This document shows, piece by piece, positions 48,642 through 56,325 of a DNA stretch of 64,000 nt; positions within the stretch are counted from its first letter, which is position 1, and every line of letters starts with the position of its first letter. The notes under the pieces are model-generated. The model was given only the letters and a program-made list of their open reading frames with translations, did not search any database and was not told where the DNA came from. This DNA comes from Allorhizobium sonneratiae (GTDB taxonomy: Bacteria; Pseudomonadota; Alphaproteobacteria; Rhizobiales; Rhizobiaceae). The DNA lies in NCBI RefSeq assembly GCF_023700755.1, contig NZ_JAMKOJ010000007.1, positions 124,001 through 188,000 on the forward strand, in the 5' to 3' direction. The position numbers and the translations under genes are program-made.

Positions 48642-49568
48642 TTATGCGCGATCCTTGCCGATTTCATCCAGCTCATAGGCCGTTGTCTGGTACATTTCGT
48701 TGATCCAGTTGCCGAAGAGAAGATGAGCATGGCTGCGCCAGCGATTTTGCGGTGTGAGACTGTCGTCATTATGGGGAAAATAGTCATGCGGCATGCGGAT
48801 GGGAAGACCGGCATTGATGTCGCGGAAATATTCATCCGCCAGCGAGGTTGAATCATATTCGACATGGTTGAACATGTAGAGCCGATTGGCAAAGGTCTCC
48901 TGCACGAGACAGACACCCATGGCATCCGATTCCATCAGGATGTTCAACTCCGGCACTTTTTCGATGTCGGCGCGGCGCACTTCCGTCCAGCGTGACACCG
49001 GCACCTGAAAATCATCGGAAAACCCGTTGAGATAGATGGAGGATGGCGCAAGATTGCGGTGACGATAAACGCCGAATGCCTTTTCGGACAGCGGATGTTT
49101 CGGCACCTTGTGGAAATGATAGATCGCCGCCATCGCACCCCAGCAGACATTCATCGTCGAATGGACATGGGTGGTCGTCCAGTCGAAGATCGCGCAGAGT
49201 TCATCCCAATAGGTGACCTCTTCGTAATTCAGCGTTTCCACCGGCGCGCCGGTGATGATGAAACCGTCGAACTTGCGCTCCTTCACCTCTTCCCAGGTTT
49301 GATAGAAGGACAGAAGATGCTCTTCCGAAGTGTTTTTCGCCTTGTGGCCGCCAATCCGGACCAGAGACAGTTCCACCTGAAGTGGTGACGCGCCGATCAG
49401 CCGGGCAAACTGCACTTCGGTCTTGATTTTGTTTGGCATGAGATTGAGCAGGCCGATTTGCAGCGGGCGAATATCCTGGCGCACCGCCACCGTTTCCGTC
49501 ATCACGCGCACGCCCTCGCTGACAAGGGTTTCAAAAGCAGGCAGCGTATCGGGGATCTTGATCGGCAT
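48642..49568 (-). CDS. metA: Homoserine O-acetyltransferase (MetA family)
   Basis: First committed step of methionine synthesis. The 308-residue product belongs to the MetA/HTS family. The catalytic cysteine is C142 in [14 protein letters not shown], and the His in FNHVEYD follows. Residue 111 is Glu ([12 protein letters not shown]). In this family E111 gives acetyl-CoA preference and Gly gives succinyl-CoA, so acetylation is the likely activity despite the common name homoserine succinyltransferase. A SAM-II riboswitch lies upstream. Confidence 0.95.
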   Translation of the reverse strand: MPIKIPDTLPAFETLVSEGVRVMTETVAVRQDIRPLQIGLLNLMPNKIKTEVQFARLIGASPLQVELSLVRIGGHKAKNTSEEHLLSFYQTWEEVKERKFDGFIITGAPVETLNYEEVTYWDELCAIFDWTTTHVHSTMNVCWGAMAAIYHFHKVPKHPLSEKAFGVYRHRNLAPSSIYLNGFSDDFQVPVSRWTEVRRADIEKVPELNILMESDAMGVCLVQETFANRLYMFNHVEYDSTSLADEYFRDINAGLPIRMPHDYFPHNDDSLTPQNRWRSHAHLLFGNWINEMYQTTAYELDEIGKDRA

Positions 49569-49597
49569 GGTTTATCGACTTTCCTGTTCTGAACCGA

Positions 49598-49615
49598 CCG
49601 GTTCATGCGAACCGG
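49598..49615 (-). other. Hairpin between the riboswitch and metA
   Basis: Perfect CCGGTTC/GAACCGG stem (49598-49604 and 49609-49615) with a four-base loop, 30 bases before metA. It has no U tract. It could be an expression-platform element that competes with the ribosome binding site (AGGAAAG, 49579-49585), or a spacer hairpin. Confidence 0.4.
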
Positions 49616-49684
49616 ATCTGTTTACGCAAAACACACCCGGCAGCTTGCTTCGCACCGGCCTCGGAAAGTCTTCAACTTGCCTCG

Positions 49685-49737
49685 GTCCTTTAGCGATTTA
49701 TTTAACGTGGCTGCAAGCCGACCGGCCAAATCACCAC
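49685..49737 (-). promoter_or_regulatory. SAM-II riboswitch of metA
   Basis: On the minus strand the segment starts GTGGTGATTTGG, contains GGCTTGCAGCC followed by ACGTTAAA, and ends AAATCGCTAAAGG. These are the conserved blocks of the SAM-II (metA) riboswitch: the P1 strand GTGATTT with AAATCGC, the hairpin GGCT/AGCC, and the pseudoknot-forming A-rich end. It lies 117 bases upstream of metA ATG and should shut metA off when SAM is high. Confidence 0.93.
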
Positions 49738-49835
49738 AAAGACAATTGTGATTACGCCAGCTTCCGCCGCATTTCAACCGAAAACCTTGCGGCGGCGCAG
49801 CAAAGACGCAGGTTGAGACTTCTGCCCCTATGCTC

Positions 49836-49865
49836 TTGAATTTGTCAGGTTAATCCTTAGATAAT
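49836..49865 (+). promoter_or_regulatory. Promoter candidate for the rpsU leader
   Basis: TTGAAT (49836-49841), 18-base spacer, GATAAT (49860-49865). The expected transcription start is near 49872, where a structured RNA begins. It stands in the metA/rpsU divergent gap. Confidence 0.5.
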
Positions 49866-49870
49866 CTTTC

Positions 49871-50036
49871 GCCGGAAGTTTTGCGCATCCTTTGCGCCTG
49901 TTTTGTTTCCGGCTTTCGCTCTCATTGGAAAGCGACATCGACCGTATTCGGGGTCTGCGCGTCTAGCGACCTGCCTGAAGAGGCCCTGAATTTCCTTGTT
50001 TTCGTTTGTCTTTCGGGATGGTCTGTCCCGTTTTTT
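49871..50036 (+). ncRNA. Candidate structured RNA or attenuator leader upstream of rpsU
   Basis: From the promoter candidate the RNA would start in GCCGGAA (49871-49877), which pairs with TTCCGGC (49907-49913) around an inner GCGC/GCGC stem. Next come CTTTC/GAAAG (49913-49917, 49928-49932), GACC/GGTC near 49938-49955, and GCCT/AGGC with a tetraloop (49973-49984). A terminator stem CGGGA/TCCCG (50014-50018, 50026-50030) is followed by six T. The total is about 165 nt, ending 58 bases before rpsU. Either a stand-alone small RNA or an attenuated rpsU leader fits. Confidence 0.5.
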
Positions 50037-50094
50037 CCCGACAAACCTCAAACCGGGGCGGTTCTCATCCTTTTGTCGAAACCGAGGAGATGAC

Positions 50095-50322
50095 ATGCAG
50101 GTTATCGTAAGAGACAACAATGTCGATCAGGCGCTTCGGGCGCTGAAGAAGAAGCTGCAACGGGAAGGGGTTTTCCGTGAAATGAAGGCGCGCGCCGCCT
50201 ATGAGAAACCCTCGGAGCGGCGCACCCGTGAAAAAGCAGAGGCCGTGCGCCGCATGCGCAAGCTGGCGCGCAAGAAAGCCCAGCGTGAGGGCCTGTTGCC
50301 AAAACCGGGCAGGGCGCGCTGA
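50095..50322 (+). CDS. rpsU: 30S ribosomal protein S21
   Basis: 75 residues from ATG 50095 ([20 protein letters not shown]), with GAGGAGA four bases upstream; the longer frame is leader. Strongly basic, with [19 protein letters not shown] and a Lys/Arg-rich tail. S21 sits near the anti-Shine-Dalgarno end of 16S rRNA and helps initiation. It follows a leader with its own terminator-like hairpin. Confidence 0.97.
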   Translation: MQVIVRDNNVDQALRALKKKLQREGVFREMKARAAYEKPSERRTREKAEAVRRMRKLARKKAQREGLLPKPGRAR

Positions 50323-50378
50323 TTAAGAACACGTCGCGTTTCAACCTCTGTTGCACAGGCTCTTTGATGCAGCAGAGT

Positions 50379-50441
50379 GATCTCTTCAGGTATTCATTGC
50401 GTGATTGGTGAATACCTGCGGAGATCGGCTTTTGCTTTTTG
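50379..50441 (+). terminator. Long hairpin after rpsU with downstream T tracts
   Basis: Arms CAGGTATTCA (50387-50396) and TGAATACCTG (50409-50418) pair perfectly across 12 bases, and GATCTC (50379-50384) pairs with GAGATC (50421-50426) beyond a two-base internal loop. GGCTTTTGCTTTTT follows. It is very likely the rpsU terminator, though the long loop and two-step stem are unusual. Confidence 0.7.
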
Positions 50442-50465
50442 CCCGCAATGCGCTATGGCAAAGCC

Positions 50466-51119
50466 ATGACAGTTTCTGATTTTACCATTCTTCTCGGCGG
50501 CCCGATCGAGCCGACGGAGCGGCTCAAAACTGCGGTTGACGCCAGCCGCAGCATAGCCGCCGATGGCGGTATGCGCCATGCTGCCATGCTGTCGCTCAAA
50601 CCGGAATTATGGGTGGGTGATTTCGACAGTTCCGCCGATCTGCCGCTCGATGCCGCGCCCGATGTGCCTCGCCAGCCCTATCCGGCGCAGAAAAACCTGA
50701 CCGATGGGGAGATCGCCATCGAGGAAGCGTTGAAGCGCGGCGCGAGCCGGCTCATTCTTGTCGGCGCTCTGGCCGGTGAACGCTCCGATCATGCGCTGAT
50801 GCATCTTTTAATTGCGCTTTCCCTGTCGAGACAAGGCATTCATGTTGCGTTGAGTTCGGGTTGGGAGGAGGCCTGGCCGCTGGTCCCGGGCAGGTCTCTC
50901 ACGCTTGATCTGCCGCAGGGATCGCTGTTTTCCGTGCTCGGTTTTTCGGCCCTGACCGGGCTTTCCATTCAGGGTGCGCGTTACCCACTCGACGGTTTCG
51001 ATCTGCCTTTCGGCTCGTCGCGCACGATTTCCAATGTGGCGGAAGGGCCTGTGACCGTCTCGTTGATGAGCGGTGACGCGATCCTTCTGGCCCGTCCCTA
51101 TGATTTTACCGGAGCTTGA
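50466..51119 (+). CDS. Thiamine diphosphokinase
   Basis: Transfers pyrophosphate from ATP to thiamine, making the cofactor that SucA of this window needs. 217 residues from ATG 50466 (an in-frame ATG at 50448 is possible). ADGGMRHAAML and LWVGDFDSS (catalytic Asp motif), the LTDGEIAIEEAL segment with conserved Thr-Asp-Glu, and the C-terminal thiamine-binding half beginning at TLDLPQGSLFSVL are present. It is followed by the ABC-F gene at five bases. Confidence 0.9.
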   Translation: MTVSDFTILLGGPIEPTERLKTAVDASRSIAADGGMRHAAMLSLKPELWVGDFDSSADLPLDAAPDVPRQPYPAQKNLTDGEIAIEEALKRGASRLILVGALAGERSDHALMHLLIALSLSRQGIHVALSSGWEEAWPLVPGRSLTLDLPQGSLFSVLGFSALTGLSIQGARYPLDGFDLPFGSSRTISNVAEGPVTVSLMSGDAILLARPYDFTGA

Positions 51120-51124
51120 GCCCC

Positions 51125-52954
51125 ATGGCCCCGCCCATTCTGAAACTTGATGACATCGTCCTGTCCTTTGGCGGCACGCCGCTGCTCAATGGCGCAAACC
51201 TGCAGGTGGAACCGGGCGACCGCATCTGCCTTGTCGGGCGCAACGGGTCCGGCAAGTCGACCTTGATGAAGATTGCTGCAGGGCTTGTGGAGGCGCAGTC
51301 CGGCGAGGTGTTCCGCCATCCGTCCTCCACCATCCGCTATCTGGAACAGGCTCCGGATTTTGCCGGATTTGCCACGGTGCAGGCCTATGCCGAAGCGGGG
51401 CTTGGACCGGGAGACGATCCCTATCGCGTCACCTATCTGCTCTCGCATCTCGGCCTGACTGGTCAGGAAGACCCGCAAAGCCTTTCCGGCGGTGAAGCCC
51501 GCCGGGCTGCTCTGGCGCGGGTTCTGGCGCCCGAGCCGGATATTCTGATGTTGGACGAGCCGACCAACCATCTTGATCTGCCGACCATCGAATGGCTGGA
51601 AGGCGAATTGCAGAAGACCCGCAGTGCGCTGGTGCTGATTTCCCACGACCGTCGCTTTCTCGAAAAGATTTCAACCGCCACCGTCTGGCTTGATCGTGGG
51701 ACGTCGCGGCGGCTCGATCGCGGTTTTGCCCATTTCGAGGAATGGCGCGACAAGGTGCTGGAAGAAGAAGAAGTGGCCCAGCACAAGCTTGGACGTGCCA
51801 TCGAGCGGGAAGAACACTGGCTGCGTTATGGCGTGACGGCAAGGCGCAAGCGCAATATGCGCCGTCTGGGGCAATTGCAGCAGATGCGCGCCGATTATCG
51901 TGGCCATAAAGGGCCTCAGGGCACGATTTCGGCAACCGTCAGCGAGGGCAGGGACAGCGGCAAGCTGGTGATTGAGGCGGAGAAGATCACCAAATCCTAT
52001 GGTGAGCGCGCCATCGTGCAGCCGTTTTCTCTGCGCGTGCATCGCGGCGATTGCATCGGCCTGATCGGCCCGAACGGCGCGGGCAAGACCACGTTGCTGA
52101 AGATGCTGACTGGCCAGCTAGATCCCGATGACGGCACGATCAAGCTCGGCACCAATCTGGAGATCGCCGTGCTCGACCAGAAGCGCGAGGATCTGAACCC
52201 GGATGACAGCCTTGCCCATTATCTGACCGACGGACGCGGCGAAAACCTGCTGGTCAATGGCGAGCAGAAGCATGTGACCGGCTATATGAAGGATTTCCTC
52301 TTTCAGCCGGAACAGGCGCGCACGCCGATCCGCAATCTGTCCGGCGGTGAGCGGGCGCGGCTGATGCTGGCCCGCATCATGGCGAAACCCTCCAACCTTT
52401 TGATCCTCGACGAACCGACCAACGATCTCGACATCGAAACGCTCGATCTGTTGCAGGAAATCGTGTCTGGTTATTCCGGCACGGTCATTCTCGTCAGCCA
52501 CGACCGTGATTTTCTCGACCGCACCGTGACCTCGACCATTGCGCCCGCCAATCCGGATGCGCCTGACGGTCGCTGGATCGAATATGCGGGCGGCTATTCC
52601 GACATGCTTGCCCAGCGCAAGGGTGCCGAAGACGAACGCAAGCGGGCGGAAAAGGCCGAAAAAGCCAAGGCGACAGACGCAGCGCCGAGCCAGAAAACGG
52701 CCGGAAATCCGGGCAAGGGCAAATTGTCCTTCAAACAGAAATTTGCCCTGGAAAACCTGCCGAAGGAGATGGAAAAGGCTGAAAAGGAAATCGCTGCCCG
52801 TGAGGCGAAAATGGCCGATCCCATGCTCTTTACCAAGGATGCCGCGACCTTTCACCGGCTGGCTGGTGAGCTTGAGGCGCTGCGTGCCGATCTTTCGCGG
52901 ATGGAAGAGGAGTGGCTTGAGCTTGAAATGCTGCGCGAGGCGCTGGAAGGATAG
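51125..52954 (+). CDS. ABC-F ATPase, Uup-like
   Basis: 609 residues from ATG 51125, with two tandem ABC domains and no membrane part. Walker A in GRNGSGKSTLMK and GPNGAGKTTLLK; signatures LSGGEARRAALAR and LSGGERARLMLAR; Walker B LMLDEPTNHLD and LILDEPTNDLD. A linker of the ribosomal P-site-interacting type (about 215-285, Arg-rich) joins them. The C-terminal coiled coil (about 520-609, KEMEKAEKEIAARE) is as in Uup, which binds branched DNA and also ribosomes. A role in ribosome rescue or DNA repair is inference. Confidence 0.92.
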   Translation: MAPPILKLDDIVLSFGGTPLLNGANLQVEPGDRICLVGRNGSGKSTLMKIAAGLVEAQSGEVFRHPSSTIRYLEQAPDFAGFATVQAYAEAGLGPGDDPYRVTYLLSHLGLTGQEDPQSLSGGEARRAALARVLAPEPDILMLDEPTNHLDLPTIEWLEGELQKTRSALVLISHDRRFLEKISTATVWLDRGTSRRLDRGFAHFEEWRDKVLEEEEVAQHKLGRAIEREEHWLRYGVTARRKRNMRRLGQLQQMRADYRGHKGPQGTISATVSEGRDSGKLVIEAEKITKSYGERAIVQPFSLRVHRGDCIGLIGPNGAGKTTLLKMLTGQLDPDDGTIKLGTNLEIAVLDQKREDLNPDDSLAHYLTDGRGENLLVNGEQKHVTGYMKDFLFQPEQARTPIRNLSGGERARLMLARIMAKPSNLLILDEPTNDLDIETLDLLQEIVSGYSGTVILVSHDRDFLDRTVTSTIAPANPDAPDGRWIEYAGGYSDMLAQRKGAEDERKRAEKAEKAKATDAAPSQKTAGNPGKGKLSFKQKFALENLPKEMEKAEKEIAAREAKMADPMLFTKDAATFHRLAGELEALRADLSRMEEEWLELEMLREALEG

Positions 52955-52983
52955 AACGTCGGCTCGATTCCGGTGTCTATCCG

Positions 52984-53005
52984 ATGCTCTGGTGCACGAG
53001 AGCAT
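52984..53005. repeat. Hairpin next to a rhizobial palindromic repeat
   Basis: ATGCTCT (52984-52990) and AGAGCAT (52999-53005) with an eight-base loop, 30 bases after the ABC-F stop. It probably belongs with the next repeat to one intergenic mosaic element and may end the ABC-F transcript. Confidence 0.4.
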
Positions 53006-53028
53006 GAAACAAGTGAACAGGTCTGCCC

Positions 53029-53080
53029 TACTGCATAATTCCTTAAATCGGGTGCGATTGAAGGCGAAAATGATGCAGTA
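53029..53080. repeat. Imperfect intergenic palindrome, likely a dispersed rhizobial repeat
   Basis: Outer arms TACTGCAT (53029-53036) and ATGCAGTA (53073-53080); inner arms CCTTAAATCG (53041-53050) and CGATTGAAGG (53055-53064). Similar TGCATAATTCCTTAAATCG palindromes recur between genes in Rhizobiaceae as far as I remember. Only this copy is in the window. It lies between convergent genes and could act as a bidirectional terminator. Confidence 0.5.
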
Positions 53081-53150
53081 CATATAAAGAGCTACAGCGA
53101 ACCTTTGTGCGTCATATATAGCGCACGGTGCTGCAGGCGCCTCTCAACCG

Positions 53151-53285
53151 TCAGAACCGGTTGGATTGACGGCGGGCCGTATCGCGTCCGGCTGTTGCTT
53201 CCATCCATGATACCGCGACAATGGTGATTGCGGCGATCACGGCGGCACTCATACCCAGCACAATGCCCATATCCAGAACAATCAT
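53151..53285 (-). CDS. Small single-span membrane peptide
   Basis: A 44-codon frame from ATG 53285 with AAAGGAA upstream at good spacing. The product begins MIVLDMGIVLGMSAAVIAAI, a hydrophobic segment of about 26 residues continuing to VAVSW. A polar basic tail, EATAGRDTARRQSNRF, follows. The start signal, the clean membrane-helix-then-basic-tail pattern and the position between convergent and divergent genes make it a credible small protein. I recognise no family. Tail topology suggests a cytoplasmic C terminus. Confidence 0.6.
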   Translation of the reverse strand: MIVLDMGIVLGMSAAVIAAITIVAVSWMEATAGRDTARRQSNRF

Positions 53286-53833
53286 TGTCTGTTCCTTTCA
53301 GTGCTTCAGCTCTGTCGGATCATTCATGCAGGCGCATCTTGCGCGAAGCTGAACTGTCTCGATGGAATACTGAAAGACAAGAATAAATTTTTATTTTGAC
53401 GCATCTGCCGTTCCTCATCACTTCGTCGTTAACGATCGGTCAAGAAATTAACCATAAAGATTGTTGGACACGTCGGAATGGGACCTTTCCGTTCTCATGG
53501 GCATGATGCCACACCGTCGTACCGGCCGGACCGGTATCATCACGACGATGCGGCTTTTACAACGCGTTAACAGTTGCGCAAAACCCGCCATCGACGATGT
53601 TTCAATTCAACTTGACGTAGTGAGTGGTTCTTCGTTTGACGAGAGCTGAGCATTTCCAGGGAAATTGGGGTGCCAGTTTCCTGTCCGCAAATGCAAAGCA
53701 AGCTTGAGGCATTTCAGGCGAACAGGACCCTCATTACTCCGGTGCATAGCGGCAATGGTTTTTGCCATGGATGTGCACTCTGCTTCTTTTGTGGATCGTT
53801 TTCCAAACCCGGCTTACGCCTCAGTCTGGATCG
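53286..53833. promoter_or_regulatory. 548-base region upstream of icpA
   Basis: AT-rich in its first half. It contains two TTAAC elements (53429-53433 and 53447-53452, 15 bases apart, so not a canonical CtrA spacing) and GTTAAC near 53566. A palindrome TACCGG/CCGGTA lies at 53520-53536. No coding frame here has a credible start. The che operon promoter should lie here, but I cannot place it by eye. Confidence 0.4.
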
Positions 53834-55507
53834 ATGCACGGAGAATTGAACTGGCGGGGATCGGCATTGGAGCGGCAGGACGCGGCAGAAAGAGCAGCAG
53901 CAGCACAGGCAGGCAGCCTGCGTGGCAGGTTGCAGTTTGCTGGGCTCGACGCTGATGTCTGCGCGGAGCTTCGCAGCTGTCGCCCGGCCCTTGAAGGGGC
54001 ACTTGCGGAGGGGCTTCGCGATCTTTTTCACCGGCTGCAGACCACGCCCGAGGCCATGCGCCAGTTTTCCAGCGAAAGACAGATTGATCGGCTGCATGAT
54101 CTGATGCAGTCCCATTGGGAGGTGCTGACGGACGCCCGCTTCGATGCTCTTTATGCCGAGCGGGTGAAGGTCATGGCCGACACGCAAAGCCGGATCGGGC
54201 TTGAGCCGCGCTGGCAGATTGCCGGACATGGCGTGGTGCTCGAGCATCTGGTGGGCAGTGTCTTCGCCGACCTCGCCAGCCGGGGTTTCATGCCCTCCTC
54301 GCGCAAACGCGCCGAGCAGATGGAGCGGTTGATCCGCGGCCTGATCCGGCTTGTCATGGTGGATGTCGAGATTGCCGTTTCTCTCCGTTTCAATGAATTG
54401 CGTCTTCGTCATCAACGGGACCTGACTGCGCTGCGTGAAAAAGAGCGTCAGATGGCCCGCGATCTCTATTCCGGCACGGTTGAGGCGCTTTTGCAGGGCG
54501 ATCTGTCTGTGCGGCTCGACGAGGATGTGATCGAAGATTATCGCAATCTGGCGGTGCACTTCAATGCGGCGCTGGACGGTATTGCCAGCGCCCTGTCAGT
54601 GGTGGGCGATGCACAGACACGGCTTGAGGCAACGGGCTGCGAGCTGCACCATCAGGGAGAGACGGTAAGCCAGCAGGCCGATGAACTCACTCTGGCGCTT
54701 GCCGAAGCCGGTGAGCGCCTGCGGCAGGTGACGCAAGCCGTCCATGCAAGCGCCGGCAAGACGGAGGCCACCCAGGCCGCTGTCGTGCGGACCGCCAGGG
54801 CGGTCGAGGAAAGCGGTCTTGTGGCGGGAAGGGCGATTGAGGCCATGGCCGATATCGAAACCTCGGCCGAACAGATCGGCGAGATCATCGGTACCATCGA
54901 TGAAATCGCCTTTCAGACCAATCTTCTCGCCTTGAATGCCGGGATCGAGGCAGCCCGCGCCGGTGAGGCTGGCAAGGGCTTTGCTGTCGTCGCGCAGGAA
55001 GTGCGCTTGCTGGCGCAGAAATCGGCAGATGCGGCCCGCCAGATCAAGATGCTGGTGACGACGACAAAGGATCAGGTCGAGGCAGGGGTCGAGATCGTCA
55101 ACGGCACGCAGCAAAAGATTACCGGCATCATAGCTGAGGTGGGTCATATCGATCAGGCGTTGCGCGGTCTGGCGATTGAAACGGCGGAACAGAAAGAGGC
55201 GCTTGACGGACTGGTCAGGGATTTTGCCCAGCAGGATGAACGGTGTGCAACGATTGCCACCGGCACACGCCGCATCGCGGGCGGCAGCGCCGATCTGCAC
55301 ACTGTTATTCTCGAGCTTGGTGACACGGTCCGGCAATTCACGCTGGAGCGGTCGACGAGGAAGACGGCTACCAACTCCGGGGCGGGTCTTCAGCCGCAGC
55401 AACAGGCTGAGATGATGCAACCAAGCATTTCCCTTCCGATTGTTCCGGAAGAAGGCATGGAAAGTGATTTTTTACTGCCAAAACAAGCGGGAGGCTTCGG
55501 TTTGTGA
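53834..55507 (+). CDS. icpA: Cytoplasmic methyl-accepting chemotaxis protein IcpA, globin-coupled sensor type
   Basis: 557 residues from ATG 53834 ([20 protein letters not shown]); the extra frame upstream is hydrophobic but lacks a ribosome site. No membrane segment. Residues about 38-190 are a protoglobin sensor domain with RIGLEPRW at 120-127. The MCP signalling domain follows, its tip [15 protein letters not shown] and [18 protein letters not shown] at about 357-390. In HemAT the residue two before RIGL is the proximal heme histidine; here it is Q118. There is no CheR-docking pentapeptide. First gene of the che operon. Confidence 0.9.
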   Translation: MHGELNWRGSALERQDAAERAAAAQAGSLRGRLQFAGLDADVCAELRSCRPALEGALAEGLRDLFHRLQTTPEAMRQFSSERQIDRLHDLMQSHWEVLTDARFDALYAERVKVMADTQSRIGLEPRWQIAGHGVVLEHLVGSVFADLASRGFMPSSRKRAEQMERLIRGLIRLVMVDVEIAVSLRFNELRLRHQRDLTALREKERQMARDLYSGTVEALLQGDLSVRLDEDVIEDYRNLAVHFNAALDGIASALSVVGDAQTRLEATGCELHHQGETVSQQADELTLALAEAGERLRQVTQAVHASAGKTEATQAAVVRTARAVEESGLVAGRAIEAMADIETSAEQIGEIIGTIDEIAFQTNLLALNAGIEAARAGEAGKGFAVVAQEVRLLAQKSADAARQIKMLVTTTKDQVEAGVEIVNGTQQKITGIIAEVGHIDQALRGLAIETAEQKEALDGLVRDFAQQDERCATIATGTRRIAGGSADLHTVILELGDTVRQFTLERSTRKTATNSGAGLQPQQQAEMMQPSISLPIVPEEGMESDFLLPKQAGGFGL

Positions 55508-55559
55508 GCGGTTTGTTTACGAAGCTCTTATACAACGAAAAATGGCCGCGCGTAAAAAA

Positions 55560-55592
55560 TGGTTTTCCGAGCCGGAGTAAAACCAGTTTTTT
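55560..55592 (+). terminator. Intrinsic terminator or attenuator between icpA and cheS
   Basis: TGGTTTT (55560-55566) and AAAACCA (55579-55585) with CC/GG pairing inside the loop, followed by G and six T (55587-55592). It lies 52 bases after the icpA stop and 53 before cheS. A promoter downstream of it is not obvious. Confidence 0.65.
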
Positions 55593-55645
55593 AACCGGGT
55601 TACATTAATAGGGACTGCGAAAGAAACACAGTAGGGAAAGAGCCT

Positions 55646-55945
55646 ATGCCGACCAAGAATGGTGCATCTAACGAGCTGACGCTCGCTTCGGTGCTGGATT
55701 TGAATGAAGCATCTCAGCTGAAGGACAAGCTTTTGTCCCTGCGGGGCGGTGCTGTTGAAATCGATGCATCCGGAGTTGAGCGCATGGGCGCCCTTTGCGC
55801 CCAGGTTCTGGTCTCGGGTGCGCGTACCTGGGAAGAAGACAAGCAGTCCTTTTCCATCTCGAAGGCGTCTGACGCCTTTACCAAAACGCTACAGCTTATG
55901 GGCTTGAATAAAGATCAACTGATCGCGACGGAGATCCGGCAATGA
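55646..55945 (+). CDS. cheS: STAS-domain chemotaxis protein CheS
   Basis: 99 residues, a single STAS fold: LDLNEASQLKDKLLSLRGGA, VEIDASGVERMGALCAQVL, and WEEDKQSFSISKASDAF. It is the positional and sequence equivalent of S. meliloti CheS (Orf2), which binds the P2 region of CheA and speeds dephosphorylation of the sink response regulator CheY1. The loop SGVERM takes the place where anti-sigma antagonists carry a phosphorylatable serine. Its stop overlaps cheY1 by ATGA. Confidence 0.88.
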   Translation: MPTKNGASNELTLASVLDLNEASQLKDKLLSLRGGAVEIDASGVERMGALCAQVLVSGARTWEEDKQSFSISKASDAFTKTLQLMGLNKDQLIATEIRQ

Positions 55946-56307
55946 AGAAAAAAGTGCTTACCGTGGATGATTCCAGAACCATCCGCAACATGTTGCTCGT
56001 GACGCTGAACAATGCGGGTTTCGAGACCATCCAGGCAGAAGATGGTGTCGAAGGTCTCGAGGTTCTCGAGGAATGCAATCCTGATGTCATCGTCACCGAT
56101 ATCAATATGCCGCGCCTCGATGGTTTCGGTTTCATCGAAGGTGTTCGCAAGAACGAGAAATACCGTGCCGTGCCGATCCTGGTGCTGACCACGGAGAGCG
56201 ATGCGGAAAAGAAAAACCGCGCGCGCCAGGCCGGTGCGACCGGCTGGATCGTCAAGCCTTTCGATCCCACCAAGCTGATTGACGCGATTGAACGTGTAAC
56301 TGCTTAA
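55942..56307 (+). CDS. cheY1: Response regulator CheY1 (phosphate sink)
   Basis: 121 residues, a lone receiver domain. The acid pocket is D9-D10, the phospho-acceptor D53 in VIVTDINMP, the switch residue T83 and the lysine K105 in VKPF. W102 stands near the Tyr106 position of E. coli CheY. In S. meliloti CheY1 drains phosphate from CheA and back from CheY2 and does not bind the motor; same gene order makes this likely here. It overlaps cheS by four bases and precedes cheA by 18. Confidence 0.95.
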   Translation: MKKKVLTVDDSRTIRNMLLVTLNNAGFETIQAEDGVEGLEVLEECNPDVIVTDINMPRLDGFGFIEGVRKNEKYRAVPILVLTTESDAEKKNRARQAGATGWIVKPFDPTKLIDAIERVTA

Positions 56308-56325
56308 AAAACAGGGTCTCCTGCG

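Noticed and set aside
53418..53455. CtrA site upstream of icpA
   Set aside because: Two TTAAC elements are present, but they are 15 bases apart, not seven, so they do not make the consensus box.
53461..53649. A 62-codon plus-strand frame upstream of icpA
   Set aside because: TTG start without ribosome site, irregular composition, and it lies in what should be the promoter region.
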